From NCBI GenBank assembly GCA_017404505.1, contig JAFRCE010000006.1:1-53118 (forward strand): 53,118 nt of DNA, in the 5' to 3' direction. The position numbers and the translations under genes are program-made. The notes under the pieces are model-generated. The model ran no database searches, was not told where the DNA came from, and saw only the letters and a list, made by a program, of their open reading frames with translations. Shown in pieces: positions 35,061 through 44,061 of this stretch (position 1 is its first letter; each line of letters starts with the position of its first letter). Source of the DNA: Solobacterium sp. Lineage in GTDB: Bacteria > Bacillota_I > Bacilli_A > Erysipelotrichales > Erysipelotrichaceae.

Positions 35061-36101
35061 TCACTGACCCGGACGGACGAAAATATGTTCCTTCAGAAAT
35101 GCGGAACAGTCTTTGTACGATATGATCAGACCAAGCGTGTGATCATTGCTGTCCATGGCAGCCGCCGTTCCGACGACTTCGCCTTTTTCATTGATCACAC
35201 AGGAGCCGCTGACCCCCTGATACATCGGCAGATGAATGAGCCGGAAAGACTGCCGGCCGGACTGCACCTCAGTCCCGTCATAGGTACCGGACAGGATCGT
35301 TTTCGGCTGATCTTCCGGCCAGCCGATCAGCCAGATGTTTTCACCCGTCGCCGGTTCCTTTTCACTCATCCGGAGCGGCACCGTCGCCGCCGCCACTTTC
35401 AGAAGCGCCAGATCCCTGTCGGCATCCACGGCGATCAGTTCAGCCGGCAGAAGCTGCAGATGATAAACGACACGGTAGCGGACGGACGGATGATCGACGA
35501 TATGGGCACAGCTCAGGATATAGCCGTCGTCACTGACCGCATAGCCGCTGCCCCGGTAGATCGTATCCCCGAAACTGGAAATCGTGTAGATCTGCGCCGC
35601 CGCGTTTCCATACGTATCCAGAAGCACCGTTTCCCTTTCGGCACTCTTTTCTTCAGGAAGCACCGTGCCGTCAGCACCCATGCAGATCCGGTACGCGAAC
35701 AGCAGAACCGGCACGAGAATAAACAGGATCATGAACGTGTTCAGGATCTTCTTCTGCACCGGTGAGAGTTCCGGTTCCTTTTCTTTCGGCGGATACAGAA
35801 TGGTCCTGAATTCCGGCATCGTGGTATGAAAAGCGCTGTAGACGCCTTCTTCGACAGGAAACCGGGAATCATCGTGAATAACCAGCAGCGGAATACTGCG
35901 CCGCCGGCAGAAACCGATCAGCCTCTGACATTCTTCGTCCCCCACCGTGTCTTCGTCGCCATACAGCAGCGCGGCATCACACAGCAGAAGCTCGTCTTCG
36001 TCTCTGCTGAAGACGCACTGAAAACCCGCTTCTCTGAAAACCTGTTCATAGAAGCAGAAATCTTCCGGCATTTTCGCGCTGATTAGAAACAGCTTATGCA
36101 T
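35061..36101 (-). CDS. Membrane-anchored trypsin-like serine protease with cytosolic alpha/beta domain
   Basis: 346 residues. Residues 1-105 form an alternating beta-alpha domain (KLFLISA, QCVFSRD, DAALLYGD, PLLVIHDD) resembling a TIR or receiver fold without obvious catalytic residues. One membrane helix follows at about 122-142. Residues 165-346 are a HtrA/trypsin-type protease: SCAHIVD (His), DRDLALL (Asp), YQGVSGSCV (Ser). No PDZ domain. The protease would be outside and the alpha/beta domain inside. TACAAT lies 6 nt before the ATG and no ribosome site is seen. Confidence 0.8.
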   Translation of the reverse strand: MHKLFLISAKMPEDFCFYEQVFREAGFQCVFSRDEDELLLCDAALLYGDEDTVGDEECQRLIGFCRRRSIPLLVIHDDSRFPVEEGVYSAFHTTMPEFRTILYPPKEKEPELSPVQKKILNTFMILFILVPVLLFAYRICMGADGTVLPEEKSAERETVLLDTYGNAAAQIYTISSFGDTIYRGSGYAVSDDGYILSCAHIVDHPSVRYRVVYHLQLLPAELIAVDADRDLALLKVAAATVPLRMSEKEPATGENIWLIGWPEDQPKTILSGTYDGTEVQSGRQSFRLIHLPMYQGVSGSCVINEKGEVVGTAAAMDSNDHTLGLIISYKDCSAFLKEHIFVRPGQ

Positions 36102-36155
36102 ATGTCTATTGTAACAGGAACGGACTGTTTTCCGTCCGCCGGAACCTTCCGTAAT

Positions 36156-36181
36156 GAAAAAGTCCGGACTGCTCCGGACTA
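36156..36181 (-). terminator. Terminator overlapping the ppaC stop codon
   Basis: Perfect 8-bp stem AGTCCGGA / TCCGGACT, 4-nt loop, then TTTTT on the minus strand. Confidence 0.75.
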
Positions 36182-37795
36182 TTTGTTCAGCGTATCAATG
36201 ATGACCGGCAGAATCTGCTTTTTGCGGGACATGATACCCGGTGCGAAGCCGTTTTCGTCGAGAATGTTCTGGAAGCCTTCCTTCATGACCCATGCCTTCT
36301 TGCCGGTATAGATCATGTAGGAGCCGGTGCCGGCCGGATCGGTAAAGAGAAAAGCCAGAAGATCATAATGCTGGGAAACGATCACTTCGTTCATGTACGC
36401 CAGGAAACCGTCGCGGATCCAGAAGAACTCTTCTTTACTCTTGCAGGGTGACTGGCCGATGCCGACCCGGGTGTTCTCAATACGGAATTCCTTGAAATCG
36501 TCATACAGCAGTTCCAGGTATGGTTTGTTGAGGATCGACATGGAAGCGCCGATCATTTCCTCATTCAGTTCCTCCGGTGTGATGCCGGCGATGCCGCTGA
36601 GATAAGCAGCTGCTTCGCGGTCTTCCTCCGTCGTCGTAGGTGACTTCAGACATAATGTGTCATTGACGACACCGCCCAGCAGAAGCCCTGCCATGTCATG
36701 GTCAGGTTCAATGCCATGGCTGCGGTACATGCCGGTGATAATGGTCGCCGTGCTGCCGATGACGCGTTCCGTGATATTGATCGGATTGACCGTTTCGATG
36801 CCGCCCATGCGGTGATGGTCGACGATCTCGGCAACTTCGCCGAATTCAAGATCGTTCACTGACTGGCTTTCTTCATTGTGATCGACCAGAATGAAACGTT
36901 TCTTTTCGTAATTGAACAGATGATAGCGGGAAATGGCCGCTTTCACCCTGCCCTCGTCATCCAGCACCGGATAGGAACGGAAACGGCTCTTGGCCAGACG
37001 TTTGGTCACGTCGTCCACCATGTCCTTTTCATTGAAGGACATCACCTTTCTGGTCGTGACAACTTCGATCGGCGGCGCCTGATAGATATACTTGGTGCAG
37101 TCGAGCACGGAATACGGAGTGCGGATGACAGAAACCCCCTTTTCCTTTGCTTTTTCCAATGTCACGTTATCGATCCAGTCTTCCCCGCAGATGATGATCA
37201 GGGCAGCCTTGTTTTCGATGACAAAACGCTGGATATCGGGGCTGTTTCGCAGAATGACGATACTGCCGCGGAAGCGCTCCGGACTGTCCGACAAAGACGG
37301 AACAGCGTGAACCACGCCGCTTGGTGAAAAGACATCACTCCGGAAGAACACTTTGGCGTCAAGGACTTTGATGATATTGTCCAGACTGGCGTGCTTCATC
37401 AGTTCCACCATGTTTTCTTCACTGGTGATCCAGAAACGGGTCAGGTCGGAAACAGAAACGACACCCTCCAGATGCCCCTCTTCGTCCGTCACCAGCATTC
37501 CTCTGTTCTTCTGGGTGATGACGAGATCGAGCGCCTCCTTCATCGTCATGTCAGGACGGGCCAGCACCGGTGTATCCTTTTCGATTTCCGCCAGGGTACA
37601 CTTGGCTGTATGAATGACGGGCGGCTGTTCAAAATGATATTTCTTCAGAAGAAACAGAGTTTCCGGATTAGCCGTTCCCTGTGCCCTTGCTTCGGCATCG
37701 ATTCCCAGCTTTCTTTTCAGAGCGGCATAGGCAATCGCCGATACGATCGCGTCACAGTCGGGGTTTTTGTGGCCAACAACATAGTACGGTTTCAT
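36179..37795 (-). CDS. ppaC: Manganese-dependent inorganic pyrophosphatase with CBS and DRTGG domains
   Basis: 538 residues from MKPYYVVGHKNPDCDAIVSA; upstream frame is non-conserved. Catalytic DHH part: GHKNPDCDA at the start, VDHHRMGG and IGSTATIITGMY after the insert. The insert (about 65-305) holds a CBS pair split by a DRTGG domain, as in the clostridial enzymes regulated by adenine nucleotides (AMP/ADP inhibit; ATP and diadenosine polyphosphates activate). Hydrolyses cytosolic pyrophosphate. Expressed alone, ending at a hairpin over its stop codon. Confidence 0.95.
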   Translation of the reverse strand: MKPYYVVGHKNPDCDAIVSAIAYAALKRKLGIDAEARAQGTANPETLFLLKKYHFEQPPVIHTAKCTLAEIEKDTPVLARPDMTMKEALDLVITQKNRGMLVTDEEGHLEGVVSVSDLTRFWITSEENMVELMKHASLDNIIKVLDAKVFFRSDVFSPSGVVHAVPSLSDSPERFRGSIVILRNSPDIQRFVIENKAALIIICGEDWIDNVTLEKAKEKGVSVIRTPYSVLDCTKYIYQAPPIEVVTTRKVMSFNEKDMVDDVTKRLAKSRFRSYPVLDDEGRVKAAISRYHLFNYEKKRFILVDHNEESQSVNDLEFGEVAEIVDHHRMGGIETVNPINITERVIGSTATIITGMYRSHGIEPDHDMAGLLLGGVVNDTLCLKSPTTTEEDREAAAYLSGIAGITPEELNEEMIGASMSILNKPYLELLYDDFKEFRIENTRVGIGQSPCKSKEEFFWIRDGFLAYMNEVIVSQHYDLLAFLFTDPAGTGSYMIYTGKKAWVMKEGFQNILDENGFAPGIMSRKKQILPVIIDTLNK

Positions 37796-37978
37796 AATAT
37801 TGCTCTCTTTCAGGTCTGTTCTGCATAAAGGCCATAAAGCCTGATGATCTAATTGCATCATATCATGACTCTCTGCTCGGATACCATGTTCCGGATCATG
37901 CAATTTAGAACATCCTTTTATGCAGAAAAGTGAATGCAGACCGTATTTTGATGCATCCTGCGTATCTGAGGGAGAAAG

Positions 37979-37999
37979 AAAAGACCTCAGCGGTCTTTT
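37979..37999. terminator. Bidirectional terminator at the nitroreductase end
   Basis: Perfect 8-bp stem AAAAGACC / GGTCTTTT with a 5-nt loop. Confidence 0.75.
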
Positions 38000-38517
38000 C
38001 AGATATGGTATACGTAATTATCCTTGTGCTTCTTCGGGGCCGGTTTTTCACCTTCCGGATAGCCGAGAATCAGATTGGCTATGCCTTCGTAGTCGCCTTC
38101 GATGCCGGCTTTGGCAAGCAGTGCCTTGCCGTATTCGGATTCGAATTCTTCCTTGGCGCGGTGGATCCAGCAGGCGCCGACGCCGAGGTCTTCCGCCGCC
38201 AGCATCATGGTGCCCATGACCAGTGTGCCGTCATACAGATATGTGCGCACGGATCTGTCTGCCAGTACGACGATGACATTCGGCGCGCCATAGAACGGAT
38301 CGTTCTCCGCTCCCATGGCGGCGGCATTGATTCTGGAAAGCTCATCACGCACCTGCGGATCATCAATGACCAGAATGATCGGTGACTGACGGTTCATGCC
38401 GGTAGCCGCGCATGTGCCGGCTTCCGCGATCTGATCCACGATTTCTTTTGCGACCGGTTCGGGTTTGAAACTGCGCACACTGCTGCGCTTTTTTATGGTA
38501 ACTAATGTTTCTGCCAT
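37999..38517 (-). CDS. Nitroreductase family flavoprotein
   Basis: 172 residues, typical of the short FMN-dependent type. FMN-contact motif KKRSSVRSFKPEPV at the start, AGTCAATGMNRQSP, then AEDLGVGACWIHRAKEE and ILGYPEGEKPAPK, the classic closing. Reduces nitro or quinone compounds with NAD(P)H. AGGAGGT precedes the ATG. Single gene. Confidence 0.92.
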   Translation of the reverse strand: MAETLVTIKKRSSVRSFKPEPVAKEIVDQIAEAGTCAATGMNRQSPIILVIDDPQVRDELSRINAAAMGAENDPFYGAPNVIVVLADRSVRTYLYDGTLVMGTMMLAAEDLGVGACWIHRAKEEFESEYGKALLAKAGIEGDYEGIANLILGYPEGEKPAPKKHKDNYVYHI

Positions 38518-38613
38518 AACAGGTACCTCCTGTCTTCTTTATAAAACAATTCCATGATCATTTCCTGCCTTTTGCCCGTGCCGGGCGCTACAATGATGAT
38601 GGAGGTCGATAAA

Positions 38614-39618
38614 ATGAAGATCAATCTGCAAAGTGTAATCGATGAGATAGAGAGTGCGGATGACGGCACTGTCGCCTACTACGATCCACGCACGGAAACC
38701 ATTGTTTATGAATTCCGGTACGATCCTTCCGCCAGCACCTACGATCCGGACGAATATCATGCCGCGATTCCTCTGCCGGACCGCCGCCGCATTGACGATT
38801 ACCACAATATGGAACTGTTTATTGAAACCGTGGATGACAGCACGGCGGCTGAATGGCTGAGCAACGCGATCCACGGCCGCGGCGCTTTCCGGATGTTCCG
38901 GGCGGCGCTGGAACGCTTTGACCTTACCGAAGACTGGTACGATTTCCGGGACCGTCAGCACCGCATTCTGGCAATCGAATGGTGTGAGGAAAACGGCATT
39001 GAATATGAATCCTCCTACGCCTTTCTTCCGGACGAAGATGAGGACGAAGAGGAAGAAGATAACTCCTACGGCTTCGATATTGACTATACAAAGGACAGAA
39101 ACATACCGGCGCCGAAACCTGTCAGCCTGCCGAAGGAGGTACGCATCACCGCAATCACGAAGCACAACAGTTCCAATATCGTTTACATGCACGCCGACTG
39201 TGTCAAAGAACTGGCTGCCCTGAAGAAGATCCGTCTGGAGCAGGATATTGAAACCGCCCAGGAAGAGATCGATGAAGCTCTGAAGCGTCAGGATCCTGTC
39301 TTCGCCGCTGTCAAGGACGGCCGCTATGTCGGCTACATGATCCTGGAAAACGACGCGGGCATGATTCTCAGAACGCTATATGTCAGACCAGATTACCGGC
39401 GCAAAGGCATCGGCACGGCTCTCTTTCAGAAGGCGCAGGAATGCGCGGCGGAAGAAGGCAAAGAGCTGCGGGTTATCATGAAGCCGTACATCGTCAAAAT
39501 GCTTGGCTTCCTCAGTCACAACGGCTGGGACACGCTGGCCGAGATCAGTATTGTCAAAGGCAGAGACGAAGAGACTGAGAATACCCTTTCCCTGAACAAA
39601 ACGAATCTGAAATACTAG
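38614..39618 (+). CDS. UPF0158-GNAT fusion protein
   Basis: 334 residues from MKINLQSVIDEIE, with GGAGG 9 nt upstream. Residues 1-150 match UPF0158 (IPLPDRRRIDDYHNMELFIETV, then GRGAFRMFRAAL and LAIEWCEENGIEYE). An acidic stretch (EDEDEEEED) links it to a middle segment and a C-terminal GNAT (LYVRPDYRRKGIGTALFQKA). Fusion implies the acetyltransferase acts on or with whatever UPF0158 binds; both are otherwise unassigned. It lies 12 bp before the phosphatase gene. Confidence 0.85.
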   Translation: MKINLQSVIDEIESADDGTVAYYDPRTETIVYEFRYDPSASTYDPDEYHAAIPLPDRRRIDDYHNMELFIETVDDSTAAEWLSNAIHGRGAFRMFRAALERFDLTEDWYDFRDRQHRILAIEWCEENGIEYESSYAFLPDEDEDEEEEDNSYGFDIDYTKDRNIPAPKPVSLPKEVRITAITKHNSSNIVYMHADCVKELAALKKIRLEQDIETAQEEIDEALKRQDPVFAAVKDGRYVGYMILENDAGMILRTLYVRPDYRRKGIGTALFQKAQECAAEEGKELRVIMKPYIVKMLGFLSHNGWDTLAEISIVKGRDEETENTLSLNKTNLKY

Positions 39619-39630
39619 CGAGGATCATTT

Positions 39631-40167
39631 ATGGGACATTTCTATTTTGTCAGACACGGTGAATCACTCTGGAATGTAGCGAACAAAATCTGCGGCGCCA
39701 CCGATATTCCGCTGACCGATAAAGGTGTTGAACAGGCCCGTATGACGGCCGAGACACTGCGGAAGGAAGGAATTCACGCCGATAGGATCATCGCCTCGCC
39801 GCTGCTTCGGGCAGCCGAAACAGCCCGGGAGATTTCCCGCCTGTGCGGCATACCGATGCGCACCGACGAGCGCCTGAAAGAACAGTGCTTCGGACGTTAT
39901 GAAGGAACGGCTCGGGACGGCAGGGAATTCCACGAGGCAAAGAAATGCTTCGCGGACCGTTATGACGGCGGCGAAAGCATGTTTCAGACCGCCCACCGGG
40001 TATATGGCCTGCTCGATGAGATCACTTCCCAGGAAGATGTCGTTTATATACTGGTCGCCCATAACGGACTGGCCCGCATCATTCAGTCCTATTTCACTTC
40101 CATGACCAATGAGGAGTTCGCTTCCTACGGGATTGCCAACTGTGCCGTCAAACGGTTTGATTACTGA
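39631..40167 (+). CDS. Histidine phosphatase family protein
   Basis: 178 residues. Phosphohistidine motif FYFVRHGESLWN, second arginine in IASPLLRAAETA, acid residue in LKEQCFGRYEG and final histidine in LVAHNGLARII. Broad family: phosphoglycerate mutase-like, CobC-like or broad phosphatases. No cobalamin genes nearby, so alpha-ribazole phosphatase is unlikely. GAGGA site before the ATG. Ends at a perfect terminator shared with the BMP gene. Confidence 0.9.
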   Translation: MGHFYFVRHGESLWNVANKICGATDIPLTDKGVEQARMTAETLRKEGIHADRIIASPLLRAAETAREISRLCGIPMRTDERLKEQCFGRYEGTARDGREFHEAKKCFADRYDGGESMFQTAHRVYGLLDEITSQEDVVYILVAHNGLARIIQSYFTSMTNEEFASYGIANCAVKRFDY

Positions 40168-40190
40168 CCGGCGGCTTTGAAGTCAAATAT

Positions 40191-40220
40191 AAAAAGGGTA
40201 TCCGCACGGATACCCTTTCG
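40191..40220. terminator. Bidirectional terminator, histidine phosphatase / BMP lipoprotein
   Basis: Perfect inverted repeat AAAGGGTATCCG / CGGATACCCTTT separated by 2 bp. Confidence 0.88.
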
Positions 40221-40242
40221 TCTGTTGATACTGTGGATTCAA

Positions 40243-41343
40243 TTACCAGCCGACTGTCAGATCGCTGGAACCCTTTTCAACGACAGGAGCGCTTTCGACC
40301 TTAACTTCGCCGGAAACGATCTTGTCTGTGTATTCCTTGACAGTTGCCAGAACGTCATCTGTCAGGTTCGGATTCTCTGCCGGTAAGCCAACGCCGCCGT
40401 CTGCTAGTGTGTAACGTACAACGCCGCCCTTGAAGGTGCCGTCAGCAACCTGCTTGCAGGCATTGTATGTAGCAACGTCAACTCTCTTCATCATGGATGT
40501 CAGAACGGAAGACTGTGAACCGTCGCCGTATACGCCATAGGAATACTGGTCTGTGTCAACACCGATTACCCATACATCTTCACCGTTGCCGCGTCTTTCG
40601 GAAGCTTCCTTGATGACGCCGTTGCCGGTGGAACCTGCGCATGCGAAGATAACCGTTGCGCCGGCATTGTACTGCTTCTGAGCAAGGGACTGACCCTTTT
40701 CAGGACTTGTGAAGTTGTCAGCGTTGTCATAGCTGATGATGCAGTCCGGGCAGACAGCCCATACACCCTGCTGGTAGCCAGCCCAGAAACGGAACATGGA
40801 TTCAGATTCCTGACCGATAACCATACCGACATGCTTGGAGCCGTTTTCCATAGCCTTCAGACCGGCAACGACACCAACCAGATAAGAACCTTCGTGTTCA
40901 GCGAAGACTGCCTGCTGCAGGTTTTCACCTTCGAGCCAGTCAACGTCGATGATGAGGATCTTCTGATTCGGATATGCATTGACAGTTTCTGTAATCGCAT
41001 CGCCGAACATGAAGCCAGCAGCCGCGATCAGGTCAACGCCCTTGTCTGCGAATGCGGACAGATTCGGAATGTAGTCTGCTTCGTTGTTGGACTGCAGGAA
41101 TGAATAATCAGAACCTTCTTTCAGACCGTTTTCGTCTGCGAATTTCTTGATACCTTCCCAGGAAGTCTGGTTGAATGATTTGTCATCGATGCCGCCGACA
41201 TCACTGACAAAGCCGATGGATACTTTGGATCCCTGAGTGTCATCACCGCCTCCGGTGTTTCCGCCTGCGGCAGGCTGAGAAGAACAGCCGACAAGCGCAA
41301 CAGCCATGAGAGCTGCCAGAGAAGACTTTAATAATTTGCTCAT
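40243..41343 (-). CDS. BMP-family (PnrA/Med-like) substrate-binding lipoprotein
   Basis: 366 residues from MSKLLKSSLAALMAVALVGCSS, lipobox ALVGC, so anchored outside. The fold matches the PnrA-type nucleoside-binding proteins: IGFVSDVGGIDDKSFNQTSWEG, later GVIGVDTDQYS. These bind purine nucleosides for ABC uptake, but no ATPase or permease gene lies here. A Gly/Asp-rich linker follows the Cys. AAGGAGGG is upstream; promoter TTGTAA-17-TAGAAT is directly ahead. Confidence 0.92.
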   Translation of the reverse strand: MSKLLKSSLAALMAVALVGCSSQPAAGGNTGGGDDTQGSKVSIGFVSDVGGIDDKSFNQTSWEGIKKFADENGLKEGSDYSFLQSNNEADYIPNLSAFADKGVDLIAAAGFMFGDAITETVNAYPNQKILIIDVDWLEGENLQQAVFAEHEGSYLVGVVAGLKAMENGSKHVGMVIGQESESMFRFWAGYQQGVWAVCPDCIISYDNADNFTSPEKGQSLAQKQYNAGATVIFACAGSTGNGVIKEASERRGNGEDVWVIGVDTDQYSYGVYGDGSQSSVLTSMMKRVDVATYNACKQVADGTFKGGVVRYTLADGGVGLPAENPNLTDDVLATVKEYTDKIVSGEVKVESAPVVEKGSSDLTVGW

Positions 41344-41381
41344 TATTATTCCTTTACCCTCCTTAGTTTTCTCTATTAACA

Positions 41382-41410
41382 ATTCTAGTTGTTTCCCCGC
41401 CTTTTTACAA
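41382..41410 (-). promoter_or_regulatory. Promoter of the BMP lipoprotein gene
   Basis: Minus strand: -35 TTGTAA (41410-41405), 17-bp spacer, -10 TAGAAT (41387-41382). Confidence 0.7.
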
Positions 41411-41487
41411 CGTTTTTCAGGAATGTACATCTTTTCACAAAGTGCCTTTTTTCTGTATGTTCGCCCTGTCTTTTCCCCATGAAGATT

Positions 41488-41496
41488 GTTATAATA
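41488..41496 (+). promoter_or_regulatory. Extended -10 promoter of the MBOAT operon
   Basis: TGTTATAAT: TGn followed by a perfect TATAAT, 28 bp before the ATG; weak -35 fits an extended -10 type. Confidence 0.55.
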
Positions 41497-41524
41497 TCCA
41501 CGTATTATTTTATAAGGAAAAGCG

Positions 41525-42922
41525 ATGGTATTCAGCAGTCTGACATTTCTGTTTGCATATCTGCCGGCCGTGCTGGCAGTCTATTTTCTCATCCCCTTCC
41601 GGTTCCGCAACTTCGTACTCCTGGTTGTGAGCCTGTTTTTTTATGGCTGGGGCGAGCCGGTCTATGTTCTCGTCATGATCTTCTCGATCCTGTTCAACTG
41701 GATCTTCGGACGGATGATCAGCCAGTACCGCGACCGTGACAGAAAGACAGCCCGAAAGTATCTGACAGTCTGCATTGTCCTGAATCTTCTGCTGCTGGGC
41801 TTCTTCAAATACTATGACTTCTTCATCGGCAATCTCAACGCCATCGGCATCACCTTTCTGAAGCCTCTGAAGCTTGGTCTGCCGATCGGCATCAGTTTCT
41901 ATACCTTCCAGGCGATGTCCTATCCGATCGATCTGTACCGTCATGATACCGATCCGCAGCGATCCGTCATCAATTTCGGTGCCTATGTCACCATGTTTCC
42001 GCAGCTGATCGCCGGTCCGATCGTCCGCTACCGGGATATAGCCGGCATGCTGGAGCACCGGAAAGAGAACGTCGACAAATTCTACGAGGGTGTGGTCCGC
42101 TTCATGTGCGGCCTGGCCAAGAAAGTACTGCTGGCCAACAGCTGCGGACAGGTCTTCGAAACGGTCAATTCCCTTTCCTTCAGCCAGAGCAGTGTCCTGA
42201 CCGCCTGGCTGGGCATCCTGTGCTATGCCTTCCAGATCTATTTTGACTTCAGCGGCTATTCTGACATGGCGATCGGCCTTGGCAAAATGTTCGGCTTTGA
42301 TTTCCTTGAGAACTTCAATTACCCCTACATCGCGCGCTCTGTCACGGATTTCTGGCGGCGCTGGCATATGTCACTCTCCTACTGGTTCCGTGATTATGTC
42401 TATATTCCGCTCGGCGGCAACCGCCGCGGTTTGAAACGGCAGATCATCAATATCATGATCGTCTGGCTGCTGACCGGCTTCTGGCACGGCGCTTCCTGGA
42501 ACTTCGTTCTCTGGGGTGTCTTCTACGGCATCATTCTGATTCTCGAGAAGCTGTTCCTTCTCAGACCGCTGCAGAAAGCCCCTGCCTTTGTCGGCCACGT
42601 TTATACGATGTTCGTTGTGCTGGTTGCCTGGGTCCTGTTTGCCTATACCGACTTTTCCCAGGTCCTGACATATCTTGGCATGATGTTCGGCCGCGCGTCC
42701 GCCTTTGCCAATGCCTATACGGTTTATTTCCTGCGTGACAATTTCGTTCTGCTGGCTGTCTGCGCGGCCGCCTGCACACCGATTGCCCGCACCCGCATGA
42801 ATTTCCTGAAGAACAATACGTTCGCCATGGCCCGGCCGCTGCTGGTGCTGCTGGCGCTGATCGTCTGCACCGCCTTTATCGTGGACGCATCCTATAACCC
42901 CTTCCTGTATTTCCGTTTCTAG
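41525..42922 (+). CDS. MBOAT family O-acyltransferase
   Basis: 465 residues, about 11 membrane helices. Matches the AlgI/DltB branch: PVGIS-like LGLPIGISFYTFQAMSYPIDLYR, PQLIAGPIVRYRDI, DFWRRWHMSLSYWFRDYVYIPLGGNRRG, and the catalytic histidine in GFWHGASWNFVLWG. Moves acyl groups across the membrane to an outside acceptor. The partner DHHW protein 8 bp downstream suggests exopolysaccharide or cell-wall polymer acetylation. No dltA/dltC here, so D-alanylation is unlikely. Confidence 0.92.
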   Translation: MVFSSLTFLFAYLPAVLAVYFLIPFRFRNFVLLVVSLFFYGWGEPVYVLVMIFSILFNWIFGRMISQYRDRDRKTARKYLTVCIVLNLLLLGFFKYYDFFIGNLNAIGITFLKPLKLGLPIGISFYTFQAMSYPIDLYRHDTDPQRSVINFGAYVTMFPQLIAGPIVRYRDIAGMLEHRKENVDKFYEGVVRFMCGLAKKVLLANSCGQVFETVNSLSFSQSSVLTAWLGILCYAFQIYFDFSGYSDMAIGLGKMFGFDFLENFNYPYIARSVTDFWRRWHMSLSYWFRDYVYIPLGGNRRGLKRQIINIMIVWLLTGFWHGASWNFVLWGVFYGIILILEKLFLLRPLQKAPAFVGHVYTMFVVLVAWVLFAYTDFSQVLTYLGMMFGRASAFANAYTVYFLRDNFVLLAVCAAACTPIARTRMNFLKNNTFAMARPLLVLLALIVCTAFIVDASYNPFLYFRF

Positions 42923-42930
42923 GAGAAAAG

Positions 42931-44061
42931 ATGAAAAAGAACACTTCCCGTGAAAAAATGATCCGGACCATGACAGCAGCTGTTTTCTGCCTGTTTGTTT
43001 TCGGCGTGAGCGCGGTGAACCTGTTCGCTGAGAAAAAGGATTTCTCGGAAAACGAGAACCGGGTGCTGGTGCCGTTCCCTTCCGTATCCGCTCAGAATAT
43101 TCTCTTCGGTGATTTTGACACCGATTTTGAAAAATGGTTCTCCGATCATTTCGTCGGCCGCGACAGCTGGATCCGGCGCAAGGCTTCCCTGCGTATCGAT
43201 ACCGGCGCCATTGAAAACAACGGCGTCTGGCTTGCCCGCAGCGGCCGTCTTATTCAGCAGTTTCTGACATATGATGAAAAGACCGTCACCAGCAACATCT
43301 CCTATCTGCAGGAGTTTTCTGACGACACCGGCATGAAGCTGAACATCCTGCTGGTGCCTTCCGCGGCCTGGGGCGAACAGCAGTATCTGCCGGCCGGGGC
43401 TGTCAATGTCAACGAGCAGGAACTGATCCGCGAGATCGCCGACTTGCTGCCGAAGCAGAACTGCATCGACATCAGCGACGCAGTGCGGCAGATCGACGAC
43501 GGCTATTTCCGCACCGATCATCACTGGAACGAGAAAGGTGCTCTGATCGGCTACCAGGCGATCTGTCAGAGTGTTCTGCAGAAGGACGCGCAGCAGTTCA
43601 CCTTCGAGGAAGTGTCAGACAACTTCCGCGGCACGATGTATTCCCGTTCCGGCGCATTCTGGACACCGGCCGAAAGCATCTTCCGGATCCGGCCCGCCAA
43701 GGAAATGCCGGTGCAGGTCGTCTTTGAAGACGGCACGACGATGAATACCATGTTTGTGGACGAGCACCTGCAGGAAAAGGATCAGTATCCCTACTACCTC
43801 GACGGCAACCATGGCTATATCAGTATCCGTACCGGTGCATCGGGCGGCCGCCGGGCGGTTGTCATCAAAGATTCCTATGCCCATATCCTGCTGCCGTATC
43901 TGGCTCAGGAGTATTCACAGATCGATGTCTTCGACCTGCGCTACTATACCGATAAAGTATCCGATCACATCCCGGCTGAAGACCGTGATCATACGGATGT
44001 CTATATCATCTACGGACTGCCGACATTCTGCAGTGATTCCAATCTTTCCATTCTCTGGTAA
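42931..44061 (+). CDS. DHHW-family (AlgX/AlgJ-like) acetyltransferase partner
   Basis: 376 residues. N-terminal membrane helix (residues 12-32), then an extracellular SGNH-like fold: TDHHWNEKGAL (DHHW motif with catalytic Asp-His) and VVIKDSYAHILLPYL (serine block). Works with the MBOAT protein: takes the acetyl group and puts it on a glycan. Acceptor unknown. It is followed, with a one-base overlap, by an unrelated rRNA-modification gene. Confidence 0.88.
   Translation: MKKNTSREKMIRTMTAAVFCLFVFGVSAVNLFAEKKDFSENENRVLVPFPSVSAQNILFGDFDTDFEKWFSDHFVGRDSWIRRKASLRIDTGAIENNGVWLARSGRLIQQFLTYDEKTVTSNISYLQEFSDDTGMKLNILLVPSAAWGEQQYLPAGAVNVNEQELIREIADLLPKQNCIDISDAVRQIDDGYFRTDHHWNEKGALIGYQAICQSVLQKDAQQFTFEEVSDNFRGTMYSRSGAFWTPAESIFRIRPAKEMPVQVVFEDGTTMNTMFVDEHLQEKDQYPYYLDGNHGYISIRTGASGGRRAVVIKDSYAHILLPYLAQEYSQIDVFDLRYYTDKVSDHIPAEDRDHTDVYIIYGLPTFCSDSNLSILW

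Noticed and set aside
41525..44061. MBOAT pair considered part of a dlt (D-alanylation) operon
   Set aside because: No dltA, dltC or dltX; the partner has the DHHW motif of acetylation systems.
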